Shown here: positions 42,443 to 52,826 of the stretch, one piece after another
Position numbering within the stretch: position 1 is the stretch's first letter
Layout of the letters: every line of letters starts with the position of its first letter
Assembly: GCA_031835245.1 (NCBI GenBank)
Contig: JAVKOQ010000014.1
Location: forward strand, 333,001-397,000
Source of the DNA: Balamuthia mandrillaris
Lineage: Eukaryota > Discosea > Longamoebia > Balamuthiidae
Direction: 5' to 3'
Length of the DNA: 64,000 bases
The notes under the pieces: model-generated
The model's database searches: none
Told to the model about the DNA's origin: nothing
The model's input: only the letters and a program-made list of their open reading frames with translations
Program-made: the position numbers and the translations under genes

Positions 42443-42758
42443 CCAACAAAGCGCAACCGGTCTTTCACCATATTTATTATGAGATCGTAATGCAGGCGCT
42501 GCGAATTTATCTCTTTTTCGCCCTCATCTTGCATGTTCTGCGATGAGGACTTTGCAGCAATTCGTACGCAACATCTCTTCCGTACGGGAAAAAAAAAGCT
42601 TCACTGACGTATCCACCTCTTGTTTAGTGATACTTTGCTCTGATAGCTTACACAACTTGTGCGAAGGTGAACATTCTAATGATGTATGACGAAGTGGACA
42701 CAGAAAGAAAAACATGGAGTACGTAAGGACCAAAAAAAAAATGAGGACCCTCTTATTA
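42443..42758. other. Convergent intergenic region, TrmK-like / PP2C
   Basis: 316 nt between two stop codons, holding both 3' UTRs. No gene, repeat or structured element was seen. Confidence 0.5.
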
Positions 42759-45090
42759 TCAATCGATGCGGAAGCAGAGGCAGGTGGTGTGGTCCAGTTT
42801 GCCAGGATAGTCCTTGGATGCGACTGGTTGTCTCTTATCGGGGTTTTGTTCCATGAAGTCACGCATGTTCTCCGTTGTTTCAAGAGCATGTCCGATCAAC
42901 AGCTGCGTTACCATTTTGGGCGTCAGCAGAAGTTCATTCCCTTCACGGCGTTCTCCTTCCTCTTCTTCGTCTTCCAACACCCATCCATAGTGTTGCTGTT
43001 GTTCTCCAGAACTTTCTTCGCCCCTCGTCGTCTCTTTCGAGTCTCCGCTTTCTGCTTCTTCTTTCTTTGTATCAGCTGAAGCTGCATTGGGAAGGGCACG
43101 AGGAGACCACTTTCGTGGGGTGAAACTTCCTCCTCCTTCCGTTACAGCAGCCGTACCGGACAACAGCTTCTGCTCCAACAAGTTCATCATAAACCGATTC
43201 TTGATCTCTAAACACTCTTCCTGAGGCAGGTCTTCCCACCGCACCTCTTTCTTCTCACCATTACCATCCTCATCATTGGCATCACTGCTGTTGGGCCGCA
43301 ACTCGTTTGGCAAGAAGCCTAACGTCTGAGGATCGAGGTTGTCATGGACGCCATCGCTAACGGCCCAAATCAGGTCTCCTTCCTCCAAGTCCTCATACCA
43401 ATGACAACGAAGGTTTCTCAGGTCAGGACCCATCGTCGATGGGTCTACCTCGCCGGTGGAGGGGGACGAAGTGGAGCAAGGACCGATGCGGCCGCCACAG
43501 TCGCTAGGGTTGAGGAGGTCCCCGCGGTTGCCTTTGGTCAAGTCATGGAAGCTCCTGCTTCGCACTGAGAAGCGAAAGAGCTTGCAGTCTCCTATCGACA
43601 CAAATAGCAGTCCTTTCTTTGGCACAGAAGATGAAGACGAAGGAGGTTGATGGTGATGCTCTTTTTTAGCAGGATCCTCATTCTCCGAAGGAGGAGTTAG
43701 GTCAAAGGTGATGCCCGCAATGAGGGTGGTGGTGCCGCATTCGTAGACATCTTTACCACGGATGATGTCGTTATGGGCGGTGGCAACGGTTTGCAGCAAC
43801 ACTTTGGCGAGCTCACCGACGCTGCGGGCCAGGGAGGCGGTGGGCATGGCCGGCAAGAACACGTTTTCGAAAAAATCTTTCCATTTCTTGTTGGCGGCTC
43901 GTCTGCGATCCGCCCTTCTTGTGTTGTTGGTGGGAGGCGTGCTTGTTCCTTCCTCGTCTCTTTCTTCATCAACTATGGACAAACCCTCTTCTCCCTCCTC
44001 TGTCGAAGAAGAAATGTATTTCTCCTCCAGTTCCACCATTTCTCTCAGCAAGTCGGTGTCCATTCCCAGCATCGTTTCCTTCTTACTCTCGTCTTCCAAA
44101 ACCACGACTGCTCCTCTCCTTCCTTCTCTCCCTCCTTCCGTTCCTCTTCTCCTCCGCTCTTCTCCTTCATTCTCGGAAGAGGCATAAGAACAAGAATGAC
44201 GATTAGCCCCTCCTCCAACTCCTCCTCCAACACCCCCCGCAAGAGCAGCGCTGATACGTCCAGTTGCAAACCTGTTGAGTGTCTTCATGAACCGGCGACA
44301 AGCAGTCTTTGCAGCAGCAGCGGCGGCGAAGCCCCATCCGCAGCCGTCGCAAACGCAAAAGATGAGGCCATTGTCATAGCTTCTGGCTGCAAAGTAATCA
44401 CAGACCGGATCCCCTTGTCGGGCTCCTGGGATTTGAAGGATGCGCGGATAGGTAGATGTAGAATGAGCAAATACTTTGTACTTTCCTTTAGTTCGGATGG
44501 GCTTTAGTTTGACTTGTAGTCCCTCAGTTGCATTCAGTTCATTTGTTGCAGCGGTTGTTGTCGCTCTGGTCTTTGCGTCATTATTGGGGGATAAAGGAGG
44601 AGAGGAAGCAGGGGAGAAAGAAGGATGGGCGATGTACTCCTCCAGTTCGTATTGGTTGGGACCTTCGATGAAGTTGACATCTTTGGGTATGCGAGAGAAG
44701 TGAGACCTGATGAAGACATCGTCTTCGCCTGCCAAGTCCACAACGATGTTTCCCACATCGGTATCGTCGCTATTGTTGCCTGCGGGTTGCGCTTCGGAGG
44801 AAGCAGACGGTGAGGTAAGAGGAGGACTGTACTCGTGCAACTGTCGTTTCTTTTTCTTTGTCCAGACAAGTGGCACAAAGTTACGCTGGTGAAGTCTAAA
44901 GTAGGGTTGGTCCTCGCAAGGAGGGGTCATTGAATCACTTAGTAGAAGGCCACAACTTTGAAGCAGTTCCTCGACTCGGCTTACTGGGAACGAGAAAGGT
45001 CTTGCTTTATAATTATCTGCCTCCAGTTCATTCGTTCTTCCAACTTTGTCTTTGGCGGCCAAATATTGTTAATAATGTTTGCGCGAGAAC

Positions 45091-45151
<61 letters not shown>

Positions 45152-46543
45152 GAGAGAGAGAAACGAAAGAGATAAGGGCACCTTTCAGTTCTTCAGAGAT
45201 GATCATACCCAATTGGCTGTTATTCCGTTGCAACAATTCTCTGTTTTTGTTCCTGGACCGTCCAAACTTGCCAGACCAAATACTTCCCACCTTTTTCTTC
45301 TTCTTTTGTTCCTTTTCTTTCTCTTCTGTCGAAGCAGTGGTAGCACCCTTGTCTTTGCCTTTGCTTCTCTTTCCATCAACGAGTTTCGTTTGTTTCATTG
45401 CCTTGATCTCCGCTCGCTTCAACGAAGCCAACTCTTCCATTGACTTGGATAGCCTTTGTCCCTTCATGTTCTTGCTAAGCATGGGCCGTGGTGGAGGTCT
45501 TTTCCCAACAGTAGCAGCGCCATTAATGCCAGTAATTCCTACAATTCCACTTCCACTGGTTGTGGCAAGATCACCCCCGATGTTGTTGTGCAAAAGGCGG
45601 TATGTTACGGAAGTACTCACACTGTGATGGTCATTGTTGTTGTTGTTGAGAGAAGCGCCGGTGGCAATGTTGGATCCGAGCATGGAAGCCTCTTGCATGC
45701 CTTTTGCCATTAACGCGATGACTTTCTTGTCCTTCTTTTTATCTTTGGGGGTATAACCAGGGCTGAGGTTGTTGTGTCCTTTTGTTGTCGTTGTAACATC
45801 TTTTTTCTTCTTATGGTGGTGCTCTCCGTTGTTGCTGCTGTTGTTGGCGTTGAGAGATAGATCCAGAATGCCGGCTAAGCCTTCCTTACGTGCTACAAAG
45901 TTGTCTGTGTGCTTGTTCTGAGACACCAAGTGTGATGCCGTTGTTGTTGCAACTGCCGCTGCGTTTCTTTTTTTGCCATGCTCTGAGGAGGAGGAAGAAG
46001 AGGAGGAGGAGGAGGAGGAGGAGGAAGAATCACCAGAAGAGGTGGAAGAAGGGAAGGCTCGAGGAGGGTAAGAACTGCCCAAAAGTGAGTTTTTGGCTTC
46101 TGCACCCGTTTTCGTGGTAGAAGAAGGAGGAGAAAGCAGAGGAGAAGGATGTTCGCCACAATCTCGAGTAGCCGCTCGCTTACGATGAGGAGTGGTACCA
46201 GTGGCAACTTTGGTGCTGTCGTTGTTGTTACTTTTCGTTTTGTCGGGTTGAGAGGGCAGAACCGCGGCGTGCTGGCGTTCAATGTGGTGGCTGCGCCGAG
46301 AAGGAACGGCTTCGCGCGGCCGAGAATGGTTGGTGGCAGCTGCTTCTTGAAAGCGGCTAACGGCTTGTCTCACGGCGCCACTTCCATAGGAAGGCGAACT
46401 ATAACGGGAAAAACAAAAGCAACAATGAAAACTTTAGCATTAATAAACTTTTTTTTTGCTTCTTCGTTCGTTCTTCTTTCCTCAAAGGACAACTCAGGAA
46501 TATAAAACAAACGAAAAAATAAAACATACTTTGGGGTGGCCAT
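42759..46543 (-). CDS. PP2C-type protein phosphatase (DGCGWG class) with long disordered N terminus
   Basis: Mn2+/Mg2+-dependent Ser/Thr phosphatase. Exons 46530-46543, 45182-46398 and 42759-45049 join in phase to 1173 aa. The first exon is only 14 nt (MATP plus part of N). Residues about 5-410 are low complexity, Ser/Thr/Asn-rich with poly-Ser and Lys-rich patches. The second half carries the phosphatase: DYFAARSYDNGLIFCVCDGC continuing GWGFAAAAAAKTACRRFM (the DGxG metal motif as DGCGWG), ECGTTTLIAGITFDL, GLLFVSIGDCKLFRF, GDLIWAVSDGVHDNL, and a C-terminal KLDHTTCLCFRI, where Asp is the last metal ligand. Two disordered inserts break the domain. The metal-binding Asp residues appear present, so activity is likely. 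The second intron (45050-45181) holds a GA tract. Confidence 0.88.
45090..45163. repeat. (GA)n tract in PP2C intron
   Basis: GA/GAGC array, reading CT on the sense strand. It occupies most of the 132-nt intron between the second and third exons. Confidence 0.9.
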
Positions 46544-47143
46544 CTTTGTATAAAAACTATGGATCGGCCTGACGGTTGTTCTATGTTGCCCATTCGCATG
46601 ACGGAAGTTAGAAAAACATGAACCGGTTAGACCGGTGGAAGGAGGTTGGGGGTGGAGCGGACAGCAAGAAGAGAAAAAAACAAACACAAAAGCAAGTACC
46701 GTTTTAACAAAGACTAGAGACACACAAGCCTTATTAATTTTTTTTAAGTTTTTGCTACACCGAGTCAATGCGCAACCTCCGTTTAAAAAAAAATAACTAC
46801 AGAATCGCACCGACCTCTCAGTCTCCCCCCGCCAAGTTAACAAGGCGTTTCAAAGGTTGCGGCAGCAGGGGGGGACTCCACGTAATGTTGGCGGCAAGCG
46901 TGTTGGTGGCGCAGTAGTAGGTCTGTCGTGGGAGGGCTGGGCAGTTTGCCCGACAACATTTGATCCGGGTCAATAGATCACAAGTCGACAAATTATCCAA
47001 TATGTGAATCTCCATTGGCTCGACCCCGGTTTGATTGTTGGTTGGGTATTTTTGTGAAGGCAATTTGTTCCTTAAAAAACTGATATATATATATATATAT
47101 TTCTTGCACGACGCTGCACTCCGGAAGAAGAAGAAGAAGGCAG
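46544..47143. other. Divergent intergenic region, PP2C / SDR
   Basis: 600 nt between divergent starts. It includes a (TA)n run at 47082-47100, close enough to the SDR start to act as a TATA-like element, though this is only a suggestion. A minus-strand ORF here has no recognisable domain. Confidence 0.45.
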
Positions 47144-47736
47144 ATGGAGAAGGAAGAGGAGAGGTTGAAGGGCCGGGTGGCAGTCATCACGGGAGGAGCC
47201 TCTGGGATAGGCAAGGCCGCTGCGCTATTGTTCAGCAAGGAAGGGGCAAGCGTGGTCATTGCAGACGTGGATAAAGCGGCTGGCAAAGCCCTCTGGCCAA
47301 CAAATCAACGACACGTTCGCCTCCAAGCGAGCCTTCTTCGTGTTCTGTGATGTGCGTGAGGCCTCTCATATTACCGAGACCATCCAAGCGGCCCTTAGGG
47401 AGTTTGGCGGCTTTGACATCATGTGCAACAACGCTGGCATCAGTCTGTCCAACCAGGGCTTTCCTGGTGGGGTTAGCAGCGAGGCCTGGCGTCGTCTCAT
47501 CGACATCAATCTCATAGCTGTGGTAGAAGGCACGCAACAGGCGTGGCTGGAGATGAAGAAAGAAAGAGCTGGAGCGGTTCACCAGAACAAAGGCGGTGTA
47601 ATCATCAACACCTCCTGGTCTTGTACTCATGCCACATGACCCCGTCTACGCTGCTACCAAGGCTGGCGTTATCCACTTTACGCGCTCTCTTGCCGAGCTA
47701 GCCATCGCCGACAACATTGCCATCCACGCTCTCTGG

Positions 47737-47781
<45 letters not shown>

Positions 47782-48070
47782 TAACGGTTGTGTTGAAACT
47801 TACGTCGCGACGACCACAAGTCCGTCCTTCACACTTACGCCATTGGTGGAACAACAAGGGGAGCAGATGATGGAAGCCATGTCAGCGATGGTGGGCGGCA
47901 TGCTGCCCGTGGAGGAAGTGGCGGTGGGCATGTTGGAGCTGGCCCTGCTGCCCCTCCAACGCTCTGGCGCTATCATGAAGGTGACAGTTCGTGGTGGGAG
48001 AGACTATTTGCCAGAAAAAGCCCCTAGCCCCCAACCAAACGTCGCAGACAACAATAAAGCACAGTTATGA
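47144..48070 (+). CDS. Short-chain dehydrogenase/reductase, reading frame slips twice
   Basis: NAD(P)-dependent oxidoreductase of classical SDR type; substrate unknown. Visible: cofactor motif [14 protein letters not shown] (TGxxxGxG), [11 protein letters not shown] with the Asp that usually favours NAD, CNNAGI, the INTS serine region, and the catalytic [10 protein letters not shown] (YxxxK). One intron, 47736-47820, restores [16 protein letters not shown], a normal SDR block. The frame shifts at two places with no room for an intron: near 47290-47300 (KAL to GQQIND) and near 47612-47625 (NTS to GLVLMPHD). Both behave as one extra base. All motifs and the splice sites are intact, so assembly errors are the simplest explanation. 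A young pseudogene or true frameshifting remain possible. The stop is 48068-48070. Confidence 0.8.
47739..47778. repeat. (CT)n tract in SDR intron
   Basis: About 19 CT units at the 5' side of the single SDR intron. The true acceptor is the first downstream AG, at 47819-47820. Confidence 0.9.
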
Positions 48071-48211
48071 GGTAAGGATGAGAACAGGAACAAAAAGCCA
48101 AAGGCAAAACGGTAAAGGCAAGGAAGGAGGGTGGAAGGAAGTTACAAATGTATATTTACTGTTGGTGCCAAGTTGGGTGATGGAAAACTCTCAGGAACAA
48201 CTGGAGCCCTG

Positions 48212-49270
48212 TTACCAGTTTTGTTTTCCGGTGAAGGCTGCACAATACAGAAAACCAAAGTAATGCAAGCATGTTAGTCATGTAGGTAGCGCAGAATAAA
48301 AAGTTTGGACAAAGAACAGAACAAGGATCAAAAGAAGGATAAAGTGTAAAGCAGGGAAACTTACGGTCAAACTTGGAAATAGGTTCTCCCGTGTAGGGAT
48401 TGAACTTGGTACCAAAAGGGAAGCCACTGCCTGTGGTAGCAGTAGAAGAGGAGGAGGAAGTAGAAGTGGTGGTAGTGGTGGTAGTGGTAGCAGGACGATA
48501 GCCACCGCCGGTATTCCTTTGGGGAGAGGAAGCGAAGGAAGGAGAGGACGACGGAGAGGAAGAAGACGGAGGGGAACTGCTTCGTGCGCTAGTGTTCACA
48601 GCAACTGTGGCGGTGGTGCTGGGTCCCCCATGCCAGTCGGAGGGAAGCGCGTTGGAGGACTTTACGGAGGAGTTCAGTTGAGGGCGGAAGCCCTTCTGTT
48701 TGGCCACTCGACCGAGGGAGTGGACGGCGAGCACCACCTGTCCCATGTTCTTGGCCTCAAAGAGGTCGACCGTCATGAAGGACTCGTTGGGGGGCACTCC
48801 CATTTGCCCGATGGCGGTTAGGAAGTAGCCTATGTTTTCCATTTGCATGAAGGGCATGTTATTGCGGTTGATCTTGGGGATGATGCCCGGCTGGATCTTG
48901 TTGGCCAAACTAGAAGGACAGAAGCGGGGGAAAAGGCACCATGATTACCACTTGTGTGTTCGTAAAAAAGAAATAGAACAGTGCGTTAAAGAAATGTGGT
49001 ACGTGCACAGGATGACTCCATTTTTCAACCCGGCGTGGAAGTCAGAACCGATGGACATGCCAGTGGCCGCTTCAATCCATTGCCTAGCCTCTCGCTCTAA
49101 TTGGGGGTCATACTTTTTTTTTTTCCACAAACGAAAGCAAACAAAAACAAAAACAAACAAGGTTGGTGCCGCGAAAGTGCCAAGCCAAGCGGGGGAGCAT
49201 GGATTACCTTAGCTTCCTGCTTTTGCTTTAGCTCAGCAGAGAGACCATAAGCCGGACCGTGAAATGCCAT
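48212..49270 (-). CDS. Calponin/transgelin-like actin-binding protein (single CH domain)
   Basis: Actin cross-linking or stabilising protein. Exons 49208-49270, 49003-49112, 48365-48909 and 48212-48237 give 247 aa. The start MAFHGPAYGLSAELKQKQEA matches the N terminus of transgelins (M-x-x-K-G-P-S-Y-G-x-S). The CH domain (about 22-135) includes REARQWIEAATG, GVILCTLANKIQPGIIPKIN, FMQMENIGYFLTAIGQMGVP, and DLFEAKNMGQVVLAVHSLGR. A Ser/Thr-rich linker of about 75 residues with poly-Thr and poly-Ser follows. It ends in two short calponin-type repeats, FNPYTGEPI and FDPFTGKQNW, the second assembled from a 26-nt last exon. The complete domain order makes the assignment secure. Confidence 0.92.
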
Positions 49271-49512
49271 TGCCGTAACACTACCTTGTAAATCCAACAC
49301 ACAGACCGTGCCACTGCAAAAAAAAAAAAATCGCCGCTACTGCAAACAAAAAACGGAAAAAAATTAATAAATTATCGATAACTTTATTGGCTGCGGTCCT
49401 TCGTGACGTCATTGCGATTTAAAAAAGATATTTCTGGTTCAATTATGGAAAGTTGGAACCGCGACAAAAAAATAGAAAAGAAAGCAAAGATCGCGGAGCT
49501 GCGGAGGAGAGC

Positions 49513-50066
49513 ATGCAACACAAAAACTTTGTTCCGACGATCAAGCATGCGCGGGATTTGTCGCTGCAAAAGCGCTTGGCGATGTCCATCCTTGATTGTG
49601 GTCACAAGAAAGCCTGGCTTGACCCCACCAAAGCGCAGGAGATCATGAAAGCCAGGACCCGTATGTCCTCAGCGTCCTACTTCTTCTCGTTTTTCTTCTT
49701 CTTGTGCTTCTTCTTGTTCTGCTTCTTCTTCTTCTTTAAAGCTGCGCGGAGAAACCAACACACTGATTAAAACCAAAACAAAACACACAAATAGGAGGTG
49801 AAGTCCGAGCACTGATCAGGGAAGGAGTGATCCGCCACAAGGTGAGCCTTTTCGGAGAAGGCCTCCCCAGAGACAAGCTATTAGACCGGAGGGCAAGGCT
49901 GCGAGCGGCCAGAAAAGTGTTGCTCAAGATGGAGGAGCAACAGCAACGCAACGCGGCTGCCAAGGTGGCAAGTGAGCAAATGGCAGCTGAGCAAGCACAA
50001 CAACGGACAAACCCCAACCAAGACCAACAGACGACGACAGTTAACAAAGAGCAAGAGCGTGCGTGA
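49513..50066 (+). CDS. Small protein with ribosomal L19e-like N-terminal domain
   Basis: Exons 49513-49660 and 49795-50066 give 139 aa. Residues about 15-65 (SLQKRLAMSILDCGHKKAWL, DPTKAQEIMKARTR, RGEVRALIREGVIRHK) follow the N-terminal domain of eukaryotic/archaeal large-subunit protein L19e closely (LQKRLA, WLDP, IRxLI-x-DG). The most conserved part of real L19e, the basic R-K-G-R-H-x-G-x-G-K-R-x-G segment, is missing. Instead there is a helix RRARLRAARKVLLKMEEQQQ and a Gln/Asn/Thr-rich tail. So it is not the cytosolic L19e itself but a shortened, divergent paralogue, or a protein of the mitochondrial ribosome. The start was chosen as the first in-frame ATG (MQHKNFVPTIK). The function is unknown. 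Confidence 0.7.
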
Positions 50067-50169
50067 AGAAGAAGGGCACGACAAGCTTTTTAAAAACCGA
50101 GGAGGTAAAAACAAGTGTTGTGATTTCTCTAGAACCAGCTCCACTTTTGTTTTTCTCTACAAGGGAGCT

Positions 50170-50674
50170 TCATTCAGAGGAGGGAAAAGGGGCAGACTTT
50201 CGGTGGACATACTCTAATGAGGAAGCAATGTTTCGCATGTCCTGCTCTATTGTCCGTGACCAGTTTTCTACGTCCCCAATTTCCTTTGCGCAAACAGAAA
50301 CAAAGTAAGTGCGAGTTGTTGAAAGCAACACAAGAAAAAAAGCACAAACTTTGAGGGCTTGGTTGAAGTTTTCTACAAGGTGAAGCCATTGGGTGGTTTG
50401 TTTGCAGAAACGGTCGGTCTCACTCTGCACCAAACCAATTTGTTTCTCGATCTCTCTTTGATTGGAAAACACCTTTGCTACACCCATGTTAATGGAGTCC
50501 ATCATGTTGTTGGTGACGGCTTCCACCGAGGCTGCCGCCTTCTTTCTTTTCTTTTCTGCGGTGAGTGCAAGTCAGTCATGAATGCAGCGATTCATTATAT
50601 TGTAGCTTTGTACCATTTTCTTGCCGCAGCTGTTGCTGCTTGTTTTGATGTTCCTTCACTAAAGCAGAAAGCAT
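50170..50674 (-). CDS. BLOC1S1: BLOC-1 subunit 1 (GCN5L1)
   Basis: Small coiled-coil subunit of the BLOC-1/BORC complexes that position lysosomes and endosomes; in animals it is also linked to mitochondrial protein acetylation. Exons 50614-50674, 50350-50555 and 50170-50283 join in phase to 126 aa, the family's length. The start MLSALVKEHQNKQQQLRQEN matches the animal MLSRLLKEHQAKQ. Then KKRKKAAASVEAVTNNMMDS, INMGVAKVFSNQREIEKQIG, FCKQTTQWLHLVENFNQALK, and EIGDVENWSRTIEQDMRNIA, the most conserved segment. Two introns interrupt it. Convergent with the L19e-like gene, about 100 nt between stops. Very secure identification. Confidence 0.96.
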
Positions 50675-51270
50675 TCGCAGCTGCAAGCCGTTCGTTCTCC
50701 TTTGTTCACTTTCTTCTTTTTCCTTTCGGTGATGTCATCTGTTACTTTAAAAGGATATAGTTACATCATTTTCCTCCTTTATTCCGGTGGTGAATCGTGA
50801 CAGCGGAACGAAAAGGAGCAAATCTCGTCTTGTGTCTTCACTGCAATATAGGGGACGGTACCTATTGGGCGAACGATTCGTTTCGCCTTATTTTTGCTTG
50901 GAAACGAAGGAGGCAACATCAGCTGAAGGTATGTCCAGACTGTCGGTCAGCAAGGGTCACACAAGAACTCGGACACTTTTTTTTCGCTTGTGGATGGAGA
51001 CGATAGAAGTTGACGTGTCAGTGAAAACGGAGCAAAAAAGACAAAACGCAGGCAAAACCAGGAAAAAGGTTCCAGAAGAAGAAAGAGCGAGAAAGCGAAC
51101 GACCCTTACTGCAGGTGTCAAAATACGGAGCTGAGGTTATTCCTTTCTTTTTTATTTTTAGCTTTTTTTTTTTGGTTTTTTTTTGAACTTTATTTTGATG
51201 ATAAACAGCAAATCCTCCGCACCCCATTGATTGCTAAACAACAAAAAAATAAACAGAAGAATCAACAACG
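50675..51270. other. Divergent intergenic region, BLOC1S1 / CDC34, with a possible small ORF
   Basis: About 600 nt. An uninterrupted forward frame at 50787-51134 (115 codons, initiating at a non-ATG or later ATG) is Lys/Arg/Glu-rich without a recognisable domain. A second frame across the same stretch shows two CxxC pairs (LCLHCN, VCPDCRS) that could be a small zinc-binding protein if an intron separated them. Neither is supported well enough to call. T-rich 51147-51183. Confidence 0.35.
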
Positions 51271-52564
51271 ATGGCGAGTGGAAGTGCTGCTAAGTTTTTG
51301 CAACAACAATTCAAGAGTTAGTAGTACTTCTTCTTTCGCCCTCCTCTTTTCTTCGTGTTTTACGCGGGGTCCATTTTTCTGACCTCTTTTTCAATTCCTT
51401 GATGGTCTTTACAGAACTTCAAAGTGATCCGGTGGAGGGCTTTGCTGTAGAACTGCCCGATGAGTCCAACTTGTTTGAGTGGCGGATTTATGCCGAAGGG
51501 CCAAAGGACACCTTCTAGTACGTATTTTAAAACAGTTCTTTCCAATTTTTCATCTCAGTGATTGTCTTTGAGTCATGATCATCTGACAAATGTTCCCTTT
51601 GCAGCCAAGGGGGTGTCTTCCAACTTAAAATGAATTTCCCAGAAGACTTCCCGATGTCTCCACCAGAATTAAGGTTCATTTCCGAGTTCTGGCACCCCAA
51701 TGGTAGGTTTCCACTTTATTCGTCTCCCTTTTTTCTTGTGCATGGAAGCTGACTTTTCCGTCCCTTCTTAGTCTACGAAGACGGTAAGGTCTGTATCTCT
51801 ATTTTGCATCCTCCAGGTGAGGATGAGATGAGCGGTGAGCTGCCAGAGGAAAGGTGGTTGCCCACTCAAACTGTTGCTACTGTTCTGCTCAGCACCATTT
51901 CCCTGTTGAGCGACCCTAACTTTTCTTCTCCGGCTAACGTTGACGCCTCTGTACGTTCTTCCCTGTCCTTCCTTACTCTCCCTCTCCTCTCCTCTGCTCT
52001 CCTCTGCTCTCCTCTGCTCTGCTCTGCTCTGCTCTGCTCTGCTCTGCTCTGCTCTGCTCTGCTCTCTCCTCCTCCTCTCCTCTCCCTCTCCTCTCTCCTC
52101 TCTCTCTCTCCTCTCCTCTCCTCTCCTCTCTCTCCTCTCCTCTCCTCTCCTCTCCTCTCCTCCTCTCCTCTCTCTCCTCTCCTCTCCTCTCCTCTCCTCT
52201 CCTCTCCTCTCCTCTCTTCACTCTCTCCTCTTTTCTTCTCTTTTCATAAAGTTCTCTTCTCCGTGCTTATCTGTTTTTCTTCTCAAAGGTGCAATGGAGA
52301 CGAGATGTGGAAAACTTCAAGAAGAAATGCAGAGCTCTTGTAGAAAAGTCGTTGTTGGAATTTGACGGCCATATCAAGATCCCTCATCCTGATACCGATC
52401 CAGAAGAAAGAGCTAAGGCGGTGCAAAAGATGAAAGAACTGAACAAACCAATGGACTTTTACGATGACTTTGATGAATTTGAAGACTATGAAGACTTTGA
52501 TGAAGACTATGGAGATGATGACGATGGCTTTGATGAGGAAGAAGAGGAAGAAGAGGATGACTAA
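51271..52564 (+). CDS. CDC34: Ubiquitin-conjugating enzyme E2, CDC34/UBE2R type
   Basis: E2 that works with SCF cullin-RING ligases. Exons 51271-51316, 51415-51517, 51605-51702, 51772-51950 and 52289-52564 give 233 aa. The UBC fold includes FEWRIYAEGPKDTFYQGGVF, FPMSPPELRFISEFWHPN, the active-site block YEDGKVCISILHPP (Cys about residue 91), then the acidic loop GEDEMSGELPEERW that defines the CDC34/UBE2G-R group, and LLSDPNFSSPANVDAS. The C-terminal tail is strongly acidic (FDEDYGDDDDGFDEEEEEEE), as in Cdc34, where it binds the basic canyon of the cullin. The penultimate intron (51951-52288) is almost wholly a CTCTC/CTCTG pentamer array. Confidence 0.94.
51965..52242. repeat. Pentanucleotide (CTCTG)n/(CTCTC)n array in CDC34 intron
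   Basis: About 280 nt of pyrimidine repeat. An early block is dominated by TCTGC units (about 51990-52065), followed by CTCCT/CTCTC units. It fills nearly the whole intron, which ends 46 nt later. Confidence 0.95.
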
Positions 52565-52826
52565 ACTGAATAATAGTGTAAAGTACGGTGCCGTGACTCA
52601 AGGAGAAGGACTTACCACCAAAATGGACAACCAACGTTTCTCGGACATGTACATAATCCAGCTCCCAAACGGATCTTGTCTGCTCCATTGCCTTCCTTTT
52701 CTCTTTTGCCTCAAACGCCAGTATAAAACTCCATTACTTTGTTTTTAAAATTTTCTTGCTATGCATAGTCGAGGAACGTCTCTTCGCCTTCTCTCTCTGC
52801 TCTCTCTGCTGTCATTGGGTTCATAA

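Noticed and set aside
47739-47820. Continuous SLSLSLS frame joining the SDR exons through the CT tract
   Set aside because: A GT donor at 47736 and AG at 47819-47820 restore the conserved [13 protein letters not shown] block, so it is an intron.
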